NCBI GenBank assembly: GCA_030737835.1
Contig: CM060849.1
Location: forward strand, 11,923,716 to 11,987,715
Source of the DNA: Acorus gramineus
Lineage: Eukaryota > Streptophyta > Magnoliopsida > Acorales > Acoraceae
Reading direction: 5' to 3'
DNA: 64,000 bases
Part shown: positions 11,337-21,223 of the stretch, piece after piece
How positions within the stretch are numbered: the first letter of the stretch is position 1
Layout: every line of letters starts with the position of its first letter
Notes under the pieces: generated by a model
What the model was told of the DNA's origin: nothing
Database searches by the model: none
The model's input: the letters and a program-made list of their open reading frames with translations, nothing else
Translations under genes and position numbers: made by a program

Positions 11337-12035
11337 AAGGAGGAAGAAAGGCAAGAACAAAAGAAGCCTAAGGGAGAGAAGGAAGAAAAGCCAAAGCAAG
11401 AAGAAGAAGAAGAAGTGTGGGGAAAAATCCAAGGGAGAGATATACAAACTCTCCCTCGATTCCACCTTCTTCTTGAAGAATCCATCAAAAGAAGAAGAAG
11501 TCAAGAAAGCCAAAGAAGAAGAAAAAGAAAAGTGTGGAGAAAATCCAAGGGAGAGAAATACTAACTCTCCCTCGATTCCACCTTCTTCTTAAAGAAAAGT
11601 GTGGAGAAAATCCAAGGGAGAGAAATACTAACTCTCCCTCGATTCCACCTTCTTCTTGAAGATTATCTTCACTTTGTTCACGAAGGAGAAAGTCCAGAGA
11701 AGGGAAGATCAAGAAAAAGCGACTTCAAATCAAATCACAAATTCAGAAATCCAAGAAGGGTGAAGAACAAAACACCGCTAGTCCTAAACAACAAGGCTCA
11801 AACTCAAAAGGCCCGAAGGATCACGCACCGCAAGCCTCTTCATCTTCCTTTTAAATTTTCACAAATTTGTAAAAACTCTCTGAAGTTGTAATTCTCGATA
11901 CACTCTTCAAAGGAGACCGAGGATCAGAGGATTAAAAGATCGAGTTGTACCCACGTCACCCTTTTTATGTATTGATTTGCTCTCCGAGCATATCATCATC
12001 TTTAAAATTTGTAAGGGACATTTTTGTTCGCTACA
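11337..12035 (+). repeat. 5' LTR, lacking its first 47 bases
   Basis: These 699 bases match 20525-21223. By eye I count one substitution (CGATAC versus CGAGAC) and three small length differences (a 4-base change near AAGAAGCC, one AAG unit, one C). The LTR should begin TGTAGACAC as the 3' copy does at 20478, but it begins AAGGAGGAAG directly after the target duplication, so the first 47 bases are absent. The LTR contains three hairpin-forming repeats (11409-11657), the last two being adjacent identical 67-bp units. It ends ...TTCGCTACA. Confidence 0.85.
11409..11657 (+). repeat. Three hairpin-forming repeats in the LTR
   Basis: Each unit contains AGAAAAGTGTGG or its variant, then CCAAGGGAGAG, a short loop, CTCTCCCTCGATTCC and CACCTTCTTCTT. 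The halves can pair as an imperfect stem (GGGAGAG with CTCTCCC, and AAGAAG with CTTCTT). Copies 2 and 3 (11524-11590 and 11591-11657) are identical 67-bp tandem units; copy 1 is more diverged. The same three units occur in the 3' LTR at about 20597-20845. Confidence 0.8.
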
Positions 12036-12041
12036 GATTTT

Positions 12042-12059
12042 TGGCACGCCCGGTGGGAC
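12042..12059 (+). promoter_or_regulatory. Primer-binding site of the retrotransposon
   Basis: TGGCACGCCCGGTGGGAC begins six bases after the 5' LTR. It starts TGG, as expected for pairing with a tRNA 3' CCA end, and sits where minus-strand priming occurs. Related plant elements use the same type of site. I did not assign the tRNA with certainty. Confidence 0.75.
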
Positions 12060-12130
12060 AATCATCTCCTCTCATCCCTCATTTCCGTCAAGCTCGAACT
12101 TCCTTCTTCTAAGGTGTTCGAAGTACAACC

Positions 12131-15100
12131 ATGGCCGAAGCCAACACCAACGCCGTTCCTGCAAGCGAAACGCCTCTTGTTGACCCTACTTCACTTCAAC
12201 AAGGAGGTTTGGAAAATCTTTTCCAGGAGGCGCACGATGCAATACCAGTCACCACTCCTGGCATGCGCGTCTACACTAGGCGAGCTAGAGCTACGACATC
12301 AACCCTCGTTCCAGAAATGGAAGACGAAGGTACGATGAAGAATGCCAATAATGCAACAGCACAGGAGGTACATGACGATTTAAATGATCTTGGTGCTCAT
12401 GTTCGAGTATCGCGTACCGAAGATGAAGTGGAGACTGTAATTCGTCGTAATTACATCTCCGATGACGACGCCAACGCCAGATCCGATGGGCCCACGCCAG
12501 GGGCAAGGCGCACTCACAACCATCCCTCGATGTCCAAACTCGAGGAGCAAATTAAGCAGCTCAATCAATTGATAGAGAAGGACCGTCAAATTAGTATTCT
12601 TCTCCAAAAATCTGGCTCGAAGGACGATATCGGCGTCTCGAATCAGATACCTGTGTCACCAAATGCTGCCCCTACATCAACTTTGCCCATTGAGCAATCG
12701 ATGGTCATTCCTCCAACGACAGTTCTCGTGGCGTCTCAAGCTTCAGTTGCTCCGGCTATGACTGTACAACAATTACAGTCATTAGTGGCAGACATGGTCC
12801 GCACTCAAAATGGTGGATATGTCCAATCTTCAGCAGGATATTCAAAGCCATACACTCAACGTATCCAGCAGCTCCGCTTTCCATCGGGATACCAACCACC
12901 AAAATTTCAGCATTTTGATGGGAAGGGCAATCCAAAACAACACATTGCCCATTTCATCGAAACCTGCAACAATGCTGGCACTTATGGCGACTTGATGGTG
13001 AAGCAATTCGTGCGCTCCCTAAAGGGGAATGCATTCGATTGGTACGTCGATCTTTTGCCCGCATCAATCGACAGTTGGGAGGCTTTAGAACGAGAATTTC
13101 TCACTCGCTTCTATAGCACTCGCCGTACTGTCAGCATGGTGGAGTTGGCTGCAGTTAAACAACGCAAGGAAGAATCGGTGATCGATTACATTGACCGGTG
13201 GAGGAATCTTGCTCTTAATTCGCGAGATCGATTGTCAGAAACTTCAGCAATCGAAATGTGCATCCAAGGCATGCATTGGGGCCTTCTCTATATTCTCAAG
13301 GGAATCAAACCTCATACCTTTGAAGAATTGGCTACTCGAGCGCACGATATGGAGATTAGCCTGGCCACTCACGGAGACTTCAAGCCGAAGGACTTTGCAA
13401 AAGATGACAAAGACAAAGCATCTGCGCCTATGAAGAAGCATGTGAATGTCGTCAATATCGCGTCTTCGTCAAAACCATGGGGGACGAGTGGTGCAGCAGA
13501 CAAAAGCAAACTTGATCCAGGCTCCTCTCATAAGAAAGCGCCACGAATGACCCTTGAAGAACTTAAAGCCAAGGTGTACCCTTTCCCAGACTCCGAAGTC
13601 TCCACCATGTTCGATCAGTTACTCAAAGAGAAGATGATTGAACTCCCCGAGTCAAAGAGGCCTGAACAAGCAGATCGTGTCAATGACCTGCTATACTGCA
13701 AATATCATAGGGTAGTCAGCCACCCCATTGAGCAATGCTTCGTGTTCAAAGAGAAGGTGATGGATCTTGCACGTCAGGGAAAAATTGAGCTTGACTTGGG
13801 AGATGTCGCATCAGCAAATACGACATCAGTCTCCTTCGGTTTCTTCTCATCTGTTCCAATCCCAAAGGAGCTTGATCCACCAAAGCCATTGCCAACCTGT
13901 GATTGCACACATGCTCGTATGCGATATGATCCACATCTGGAACGCGTTTCGCGGGATGAATATCAAGTTTCAGCATTCGGGAGGAATACACACCGTCTCA
14001 AGATTGACGAAAGAACTCTTAAAGAAGAAGAATATTTCAGAAGGCTTTGCCCCAAATGCTCCATCTCTCCCTGCTCGAGTTGCTTCAGGGGAGAGTTGTT
14101 TCCTCTTAACACTGATGTCACTCCTATGCCAGAACCAGAAGTACATCCTGCCCCTGATGGGTGGGGAGGCGAAGCATTGGAATCCCAAACTCCAAGGGAG
14201 GGAGACCTTATCGACAAAGAAGAATGGACTATGAAGATGCGCAATGAGGAGTCGTGTTTCCCAGATCCTCAAGTAAGGAGGATGGCTACAAGGCAAATAT
14301 CCAAAGCAACCCAGACAGACCCTGCAGATCTTATTGAAAAGAATCTCCCGGGTCCACCTACTCTGGCAAATTCTATTGAAGCCGACGCCCTTGAAACACT
14401 CCCTCCTTCCAGTTCTTCTTCAACCTCTCCCACGGAGACTTGCTATATGGTGGAGGTCCATGATTCAGAAATAAAGAGCGTTGAAATGCTCCCTACTACC
14501 TCTAGCTTGGCGGAGTCTTCCAAAGTTGACCATTCCGATGATGAAAAGGCCCTCGTCAGCCCACAAGCTACTGAAGATCATTCTGCTTCCTACCAGGAGG
14601 CTATTCTTCATCTACCTCTCATTGAAGCGTTGCATCTCTCAGAAGAAGCACGCCTCACCATGGCAGCAGTCTTGACCAACCCTGATGATTATAAGAGAGA
14701 ATCTGAAGCCAATCAAGGAGAGGGGGCATCACCGTCTTGCAACTTCACCATATCTTTCTCTGATGAAGACCTGCAACTTGGAGTCCGCCTTCACAATAGG
14801 CCCCTCTATGTGTCAGGATACATCAGAGAGAAGCAAATAACTCGCATATTGCTAGATTGTGGTTCTGCTGTCAACATCATGCCTGTCCAGACCATGGAAC
14901 AATTAGGCATTACAACCAGTGAGCTTTCTCAAAGCCAATTGGTTATTCAAGGGTTCAACCAAGCCGGACAATCTACTATTGGTATCATACGCCTAAAGCT
15001 CTCAATTGGCGAACTTGATACAATGATTCTCTTCCATGTCATTGATTGTAGAACTTCATATCGTCTTCTATTGGGGAGGCCATGGCTACATGAAAATGGG

Positions 15101-18100
15101 GTAGTCGTCTCTACTTGGCACCAATGCTTCAAATATTATAAAGACGGTGTGGAAAAATGTGTCGCTGCTGACAGCAAACCCTTCACCAAAACAGAAATAC
15201 ATCTTGCTGATGCTAAATTCTATCAAGCAACGGGTGTAGTCGCCGAAGCATTGCCGATGAAAACTCCACACGGCATCAAGAAAAATGTTGAAGAGCAAAC
15301 TACATCTACTTCTAACAGAAAGATGCGAATCAAGCATGTACGGGGAATCAATCCACATCCTCCAACCAATGCTCAAGTTGGCCCTGTGTTACGCCTCATT
15401 TCCAAAGCGCATCGTACATCAGAACAACCACTATTCACATCAGCAGCTACGAAATTGCAGTCATTATTCACCGAAGCTGACATTGTCGCACTTCGCCAAG
15501 AAATGATTTTGCCCTTGCATGCCTTGACACCTACATCAGTGACAATTCCTCCATTGTCAGGCTTCGTACCAGAAGGTCATTGGAGCAAGAAGTCGTCAAA
15601 ATTGCTACAAAAGGCGGGCTTCCACATTAGCGATATGGCATCTCTAGGGACGCTTCCCCCAAAAACAATCCCGTGCGGGATGACCAAGACTCAAGCTCAC
15701 CTCATTCATGCCGGAGAAAAGATGCCTATATCCAGACGTGGCCTGGGCTTTGTGCCAACTCCAATCGTCGTTAAGTCAGCCATCAGAGGAGACCTCTCCT
15801 CTAATCATATTCAAGTGGAAATGACGAACAATTCTTCCACGTCCGAGTCGCAATCACCTCAAGTTAATCCAACATCGGCGTCCATCAACAATACTCAGTC
15901 AAAATCCAGGCGTACAAGAAGACGAGGAAGACAAGCACAACATCAAGCTAGGCTTGGGGGGCATGATGAGGTCATTCAAGAGCTTCATTCTGTACAACAA
16001 AACCCCAAACAAAGGGTTACTTCAGTATCCCGAAGGCCTGAAATGACGAAATCCAAGGTTGTCCATGCTCCATCGACTCGACAGTCAGTATTCAGTCGTT
16101 TGGGACCGATCGCTCCCATTTCGAAGACAACCATGGAGCCCACTCGCCCCACCCGACAACGTCGCCGACTTGGGGGCAATCACAAAGAGGGTCGACAACT
16201 TACGACATCCTCAAATAGCCCTATGTATCCGTTCTGCTCGAAGCTTACTACCATTCAAGTGTCTGCATCGAATGATCCTTCTTGTGTCAAGCCAAGGACA
16301 GTAGTCATCACTACTCGTCCACCTTCTGATGCCCCTATGGATGATTCTTCTACATCCATTGTTGTCTCCGTCAACCACAATTCCATTCATGACGAGCCAA
16401 ACATTGAGAATACTTCTCATTCGGACGACGAATTGCTGGACGCACAGCCTGATCTTGATGAAAGAGAACGATCCACCGTAGATGACTTAAAAGAAGTCAA
16501 TTTGGGCACCGAAGAAGATCCACGCCCAACCTTCCTTAGTGCACTTCTAGCTCTAGAAGAAGAAACTGCATATGTTAAACTTCTTCAGGAGTACAAAGAC
16601 GTCTTTGCATGGTCTTATAAAGAGATGCCAGGATTGGATCCTAAAATTGCTGTACACCAACTTGCTGTTCGGCATGGCGCTAGCCCTATTAAACAAGGGC
16701 AAAGACGCTACCGACCCGAGTTAATCCCACAAATCGAGAATGAAGTCAACAAGCTAATTGAAGCCGGCTTCATCCGAGAGGTCAAATATCCTACTTGGAT
16801 CTCGAGCATCGTACCAGTAGAAAAGAAGAATGGACAAATCAGGATATGCGTAGACTTCAGAGATCTAAACAATGCGTGTCCTAAAGATGATTTTCCATTG
16901 CCAATTACTGAACTTATGGTGGATGCGACAACTGGTCATGAAGCGCTATCATTCATGGATGGATCTTCTGGCTATAATCAGATTCGAATGGCACCCAAAG
17001 ATGAAGAACTCACAGCTTTTCGCACTCCAAAAGGCATCTATTGCTATAAAGTGATGCCATTTGGCTTGAAGAACGCAGGTGCTACTTACCAGCGCGCCAT
17101 GCAAAAGATCTTCGATGATATTCTCCATCAAACGGTTGAATGTTACGTTGATGATCTCGTTGTGAAGTCTAAACAAAGGACCTCTCACCTTGATGATCTT
17201 CGACATATTTTCAATCGTCTACGAAGATATCAACTTCGAATGAACCCGCTCAAATGCGCATTTGGAGTCACTTCGGGGAAATTTCTTGGCTTCATTGTTA
17301 GACATCGTGGCATTGAGATAGATCAATCCAAAATTGATGCTGTTCTCAACATGCCTGAACCCAAATCATTACATGACCTTAGAAGTCTACAAGGTCGCTT
17401 GGCTTTCAGAAGGTTTATTTCAAATTTGGCTGGAAGGTGTCACCCCTTTAGCCGACTCATGAAGAAGGATACCATCTTCAAGTGGGATGCTACTTGCCAA
17501 AACGCCCTCAATAGCATCAAACAATATTTATTAAAGCCACCAGTTCTATCTGCTCCAGTTCCTGGTGTACCCCTTATTCTATATATTAGTGCTCAAGAAC
17601 ACTCTATCGGGGCACTCCTTGCTCAAGAAAATCATATTGGCAAAGAAGTGGCGTGCTATTATCTCAGTCGTACTCTTATTGGTGCCGAATTAAACTATTC
17701 GCCAATTGAGAAGATGTGTCTTGCACTCATTTTCACCACGAAGAAACTTCGGCATTACATGCTCGCACACACGATCAGACTTATTTCTAAAGCAGATCCC
17801 CTCAAGTATATTATGTCCAGGCCAGTTCTCTCAGGACGGCTAGCAAAATGGGCTCTCCTTCTGAGTGAGTTTGAAATCATCTTTGTCTCTCAAAAGGCTA
17901 TAAAAGGACAAGTATTGGCCGACTTTCTAGCAGATTATCCAATCCCTACTGAATGGGAATTGACTGAAAATTTTCCTGACGAAGAAGTGCTTTCTATTGA
18001 CATTGTTCCATCTTGGAAGATGTTCTTTGACGGTGCTGCAAGACGTGAAGCGGCAGGGGCAGGAATCGTCTTTGTCACACCTAAAGATGAAGTTCTCCCA

Positions 18101-19288
18101 TTTTCTTTCGTCCTATCCGAACCATGTTCTAATAATATGGCAGAATATCAAGCATTAATTATCGGCCTCGAACTCGCTGTCGACATGGGTATTCGAGAAC
18201 TCCAAATTCATGGTGATTCAAAGCTTGTTATTTGTCAGATTATGGGGGAATATCAAGTTAATAAAGAAGACTTGATACCGTATTATACAAGGGCATTGAC
18301 ATTGTTCCATATTATTGATGATGCCACTATTCAACATGTTCCAAGGGGCCTCAACCGACAAGCAGATGCTCTGGCAAATTTGGCTACTACTCTTACTCTC
18401 CCGGACACTAACCGCTTGGTCATCCCTCTTTGTCGCAAGTGGGTGGTTGTCACAGATGATACAAGCAATCAAATTCCAGTACAAACAGATGTGGTCCATG
18501 TATTTATGACAGAAGAGCAAGATTGGAGGCAACCAATGATAAATTATCTTGCTCACGGCAGGCTTCCAGATGACGCAAAACACAAAATTGATATTCGTCG
18601 TCGTGCATCGAGGTTCCTTCATTTTAACGACGAGTTATATCGTCGTGGTTATGATGGCGTCTTGATGAGATGTTTAAGGCAAGAAGAAGCAGAAACAGCT
18701 CTCAAAGAAGCACATTCTGGTATATGTGGCACGCATCAATCTGGGCCAAAGCTTCATCTTCATATCAAAAGAATGGGTTATTATTGGCCTACTATGGTTA
18801 AAGACTGCATGAAATTTTCAAAAGGGTGTCAAGCTTGCCAATTCCATGGGGACTATATTCATCAGCCTCCAGAGCCCCTACATCCTACTGTTGCTTCATG
18901 GCCATTCGATAGTTGGGGACTCGACATAGTCGGACCCCTGCCAAAGTCATCTAAACAACATTGCTATATCCTAGCCGCAACAGATTACTTCTCTAAATGG
19001 GCTGAAGCGATTCCTCTCAAAGAAGTCAATCGGAATTCGGTCATTAACTTTATCCAAGATAATATTATTTTTCGATATGGCATTCCTCGCTTCATCGTGA
19101 CAGACAATGGTAAACAATTCAAAAATGCTGCCATGGACCAATTTTGTGCCAAGTTCAAGATCATACAAAGGCGCTCGACGATGTACAATGCCCCAGCCAA
19201 TGGATTAGCGGAAGCCTTCAACAAGACCTTATGTAAACTACTACAAAAAGTAGTTTCCAAGTCGAAAAAGGATTGCATGAACGTATAG
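12131..19288 (+). CDS. Gag-pol polyprotein of the Ty3/Gypsy element
   Basis: One 2385-codon frame opens with an ATG 72 bases after the primer-binding site. Approximate residue positions: Gag core 285-395 (FDWYVDLLP, YIDRWRNLA); a zinc-knuckle variant CX2HX4HX4C near 522-535, with His replacing the second Cys of the usual CCHC; aspartic protease near 906 (LLDCGSAVNIMP); reverse transcriptase 1550-1740 with the catalytic YVDD near 1671; RNase H 1810-1935; a second RNase H 1960-2090 (FFDGAARR, HGDSKLV, DALANLA); integrase from about 2195 with a His/Cys zinc region and the catalytic acids in LDIVGP, TDNGKQF and GLAEAFNK. A stop at 19286-19288 follows a frameshift, and the integrase tail lies in the next frame. 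A long region between protease and RT has no clear domain. Most of the coding region is otherwise open, which suits a young insertion. Confidence 0.93.
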   Translation: MAEANTNAVPASETPLVDPTSLQQGGLENLFQEAHDAIPVTTPGMRVYTRRARATTSTLVPEMEDEGTMKNANNATAQEVHDDLNDLGAHVRVSRTEDEVETVIRRNYISDDDANARSDGPTPGARRTHNHPSMSKLEEQIKQLNQLIEKDRQISILLQKSGSKDDIGVSNQIPVSPNAAPTSTLPIEQSMVIPPTTVLVASQASVAPAMTVQQLQSLVADMVRTQNGGYVQSSAGYSKPYTQRIQQLRFPSGYQPPKFQHFDGKGNPKQHIAHFIETCNNAGTYGDLMVKQFVRSLKGNAFDWYVDLLPASIDSWEALEREFLTRFYSTRRTVSMVELAAVKQRKEESVIDYIDRWRNLALNSRDRLSETSAIEMCIQGMHWGLLYILKGIKPHTFEELATRAHDMEISLATHGDFKPKDFAKDDKDKASAPMKKHVNVVNIASSSKPWGTSGAADKSKLDPGSSHKKAPRMTLEELKAKVYPFPDSEVSTMFDQLLKEKMIELPESKRPEQADRVNDLLYCKYHRVVSHPIEQCFVFKEKVMDLARQGKIELDLGDVASANTTSVSFGFFSSVPIPKELDPPKPLPTCDCTHARMRYDPHLERVSRDEYQVSAFGRNTHRLKIDERTLKEEEYFRRLCPKCSISPCSSCFRGELFPLNTDVTPMPEPEVHPAPDGWGGEALESQTPREGDLIDKEEWTMKMRNEESCFPDPQVRRMATRQISKATQTDPADLIEKNLPGPPTLANSIEADALETLPPSSSSSTSPTETCYMVEVHDSEIKSVEMLPTTSSLAESSKVDHSDDEKALVSPQATEDHSASYQEAILHLPLIEALHLSEEARLTMAAVLTNPDDYKRESEANQGEGASPSCNFTISFSDEDLQLGVRLHNRPLYVSGYIREKQITRILLDCGSAVNIMPVQTMEQLGITTSELSQSQLVIQGFNQAGQSTIGIIRLKLSIGELDTMILFHVIDCRTSYRLLLGRPWLHENGVVVSTWHQCFKYYKDGVEKCVAADSKPFTKTEIHLADAKFYQATGVVAEALPMKTPHGIKKNVEEQTTSTSNRKMRIKHVRGINPHPPTNAQVGPVLRLISKAHRTSEQPLFTSAATKLQSLFTEADIVALRQEMILPLHALTPTSVTIPPLSGFVPEGHWSKKSSKLLQKAGFHISDMASLGTLPPKTIPCGMTKTQAHLIHAGEKMPISRRGLGFVPTPIVVKSAIRGDLSSNHIQVEMTNNSSTSESQSPQVNPTSASINNTQSKSRRTRRRGRQAQHQARLGGHDEVIQELHSVQQNPKQRVTSVSRRPEMTKSKVVHAPSTRQSVFSRLGPIAPISKTTMEPTRPTRQRRRLGGNHKEGRQLTTSSNSPMYPFCSKLTTIQVSASNDPSCVKPRTVVITTRPPSDAPMDDSSTSIVVSVNHNSIHDEPNIENTSHSDDELLDAQPDLDERERSTVDDLKEVNLGTEEDPRPTFLSALLALEEETAYVKLLQEYKDVFAWSYKEMPGLDPKIAVHQLAVRHGASPIKQGQRRYRPELIPQIENEVNKLIEAGFIREVKYPTWISSIVPVEKKNGQIRICVDFRDLNNACPKDDFPLPITELMVDATTGHEALSFMDGSSGYNQIRMAPKDEELTAFRTPKGIYCYKVMPFGLKNAGATYQRAMQKIFDDILHQTVECYVDDLVVKSKQRTSHLDDLRHIFNRLRRYQLRMNPLKCAFGVTSGKFLGFIVRHRGIEIDQSKIDAVLNMPEPKSLHDLRSLQGRLAFRRFISNLAGRCHPFSRLMKKDTIFKWDATCQNALNSIKQYLLKPPVLSAPVPGVPLILYISAQEHSIGALLAQENHIGKEVACYYLSRTLIGAELNYSPIEKMCLALIFTTKKLRHYMLAHTIRLISKADPLKYIMSRPVLSGRLAKWALLLSEFEIIFVSQKAIKGQVLADFLADYPIPTEWELTENFPDEEVLSIDIVPSWKMFFDGAARREAAGAGIVFVTPKDEVLPFSFVLSEPCSNNMAEYQALIIGLELAVDMGIRELQIHGDSKLVICQIMGEYQVNKEDLIPYYTRALTLFHIIDDATIQHVPRGLNRQADALANLATTLTLPDTNRLVIPLCRKWVVVTDDTSNQIPVQTDVVHVFMTEEQDWRQPMINYLAHGRLPDDAKHKIDIRRRASRFLHFNDELYRRGYDGVLMRCLRQEEAETALKEAHSGICGTHQSGPKLHLHIKRMGYYWPTMVKDCMKFSKGCQACQFHGDYIHQPPEPLHPTVASWPFDSWGLDIVGPLPKSSKQHCYILAATDYFSKWAEAIPLKEVNRNSVINFIQDNIIFRYGIPRFIVTDNGKQFKNAAMDQFCAKFKIIQRRSTMYNAPANGLAEAFNKTLCKLLQKVVSKSKKDCMNV

Positions 19289-19767
19289 GCGAAGTTCTTT
19301 GGGCTTACCGTACATCATTCCGAACTCCTACACAAGCAACCCCATATTCTCTTGTATACGGAGTAGAAGCCATTCTTCCTCTCGAGCTTCAAATTCCTTC
19401 ATTAAGAATTGCTATTCAAGAAGGGCTTACTCAAGATGACAACGTCCGGCTTCGTCTAACGGAACTGGAAGCTTTAGATGAAAAGCGACTTGAAGCACAA
19501 CAACGCATCGAATGCTACCAGGCACGTCTTTCTCGCGCATTCAATAAGAGAGTGCGTCCTCGATCCTTTCAAAAGGACGATCTTGTGTTGGCGGTTAAAC
19601 GGCCTATCATCATGTCCCATAGAGCAGGGAAGAAGTTCGATGCTAAATGGGATGGCCCCCATATTGTCAAAGAAGTCTACACCAATGGTGCTTACCTATT
19701 AACTACTCCTGGAGGGACTCGACTTGGTCCAATCAATGGAAAGTTCCTCAAAAGGTACTATCCATAA
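19273..19767 (+). pseudogene. Integrase C-terminal part, out of frame
   Basis: This frame continues the integrase after the break (GEVLWAYRTSFRTPTQATPYSL, VYGVEAILPLE) and ends with the GPY/F-type tail (KWDGPHIVKEVYTNGAYLL, FLKRYYP). No chromodomain is seen. It overlaps the end of the main frame by 16 bases and is offset by one reading position. A single-base loss near 19275 explains the break; a sequencing error is possible. Because plants of this element type encode gag-pol as one frame here, programmed shifting is unlikely. Confidence 0.8.
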
Positions 19768-20464
19768 AAAAAAAAAAAAAAAAAAAAAGAAAAGAAGGAA
19801 CTACGTGTGACTTGATCCCTTAAGTAAGGGTACGTAGGCAGCCTGAGAAGTTACATCAGGTTCAGTCCAGACAAAAAATCATCACTTATCAAATCTTCAT
19901 GCAAATAGCCTAAGAAATTATATCAGGTTTAATTTGAACAAAAAAAAAATAAAAATAAAAAAAAAAGAAAAAAAAATAAATTCATGAATTATCTATGTTT
20001 GCATCATGTTATCTTTGAAGTAAACAAATCAAATAAAAAAAAAAAAAAATTTATATTCACATATACTAACCTCTAATGGCTTCAAGATGGTTTTGTTCAG
20101 GAAATTGACCCTTTCTTCTCTATCTCTTTTAATTTAATTTAATTGTTTTGTGAAAGAGAGTAACTCCTATTTATAGCCACCTTTTCCATAAGTTTTTATA
20201 TATATCTAAACAGATAAAATTTAAACTTGAAATATTAAGTATCACAACAAACATTTTAGTTGTGCCATCTATATCTAAATAAAATCAAATTCAAAATTTA
20301 AAATTTAAAATTTAAATTTAAAATTTTAACATCATAACATACTTAATAGTTATGTCATCCCTATCTAAATGAAATCAAGTTTGAATTAAAAAAATAAAGA
20401 TAAATAAATTAATTAATTAATCAAGGATGACAAAATTCGTCCTTGGACTCTTTTATCCATCCTT
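19768..20464 (+). other. 3' untranslated part of the retrotransposon
   Basis: After an A-rich run the sequence has AAGGGTACGTAGGCAGCC, a motif I associate with the 3' regions of related elements, followed by AT-rich non-coding DNA and more A tracts. No additional gene such as an envelope or antisense frame is evident. Confidence 0.6.
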
Positions 20465-20473
20465 GAGGGGGGC
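20465..20473 (+). promoter_or_regulatory. Polypurine tract
   Basis: GAGGGGGGC stands four bases before the TGTAGACAC that opens the 3' LTR. This is the expected position for the plus-strand primer. Confidence 0.7.
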
Positions 20474-20477
20474 AATT

Positions 20478-21223
20478 TGTAGACACACAAAAAAAAAAAA
20501 AAAAAAAAAAGGGAAGGAAAGGGGAAGGAGGAAGAAAGGCAAGAACAAAAGAAAAAGGCCTAAGGGAGAGAAGGAAGAAAAGCCAAAGCAAGAAGAAGAA
20601 GAAGTGTGGGGAAAAATCCAAGGGAGAGATATACAAACTCTCCCTCGATTCCACCTTCTTCTTGAAGAATCCATCAAAAGAAGAAGAAGTCAAGAAAGCC
20701 AAAGAAGAAGAAAAAGAAAAGTGTGGAGAAAATCCAAGGGAGAGAAATACTAACTCTCCCTCGATTCCACCTTCTTCTTAAAGAAAAGTGTGGAGAAAAT
20801 CCAAGGGAGAGAAATACTAACTCTCCCTCGATTCCACCTTCTTCTTGAAGATTATCTTCACTTTGTTCACGAAGGAGAAAGTCCAGAGAAGGGAAGATCA
20901 AGAAAAAGCGACTTCAAATCAAATCACAAATTCAGAAATCCAAGAAGGGTGAAGAACAAAACACCGCTAGTCCTAAACAACAAGGCTCAAACTCAAAAGG
21001 CCCGAAGGATCACGCACCGCAAGCCTCTTCATCTTCCTTTTAAATTTTCACAAATTTGTAAAAATCTCTGAAGTTGTAATTCTCGAGACACTCTTCAAAG
21101 GAGACCGAGGATCAGAGGATTAAAAGATCGAGTTGTACCCACGTCACCCTTTTTATGTATTGATTTGCTCTCCGAGCATATCATCATCTTTAAAATTTGT
21201 AAGGGACATTTTTGTTCGCTACA
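20478..21223 (+). repeat. 3' LTR, full length
   Basis: The LTR runs from TGTAGACACAC to TTCGCTACA, so it has TG...CA ends. It includes a long A tract (about 20489-20510) and GGGAAGGAAAGGGG, which the 5' LTR lacks. From 20525 it matches the 5' LTR almost base for base. Confidence 0.88.

Larger units (their letters stand above)
11337..21223 (+). mobile_element. Ty3/Gypsy LTR retrotransposon, Tat lineage, nearly intact
   Basis: The element has two LTRs, a primer-binding site, one long gag-pol frame, a polypurine tract and a 5-bp TACAC duplication. The pol order is protease, reverse transcriptase, RNase H, a second archaeal-type RNase H, then integrase. The two RNase H domains and the CX2HX4HX4C Gag finger are typical of the plant Tat group. 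The LTRs are almost identical, so the insertion is recent. It lies in the MULE just upstream of its ULP1-like gene. One frame break near 19275 separates the integrase C terminus, so this copy is probably not autonomous as read. Confidence 0.92.

Noticed and set aside
11323..11891. Lys/Glu-rich frames in the LTR
   Set aside because: They follow AAG/GAA-rich LTR sequence and are repeated in the 3' LTR; no start context or domain supports a protein.
19288..19288. Programmed frameshift between integrase halves
   Set aside because: No slippery site is evident and related elements encode this part in one frame, so a one-base loss is simpler.
12131..19767. Endogenous pararetrovirus instead of an LTR retrotransposon
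   Set aside because: LTRs, a primer-binding site, a polypurine tract, a target duplication, integrase and two RNase H domains are present, and no movement or coat protein gene is seen.
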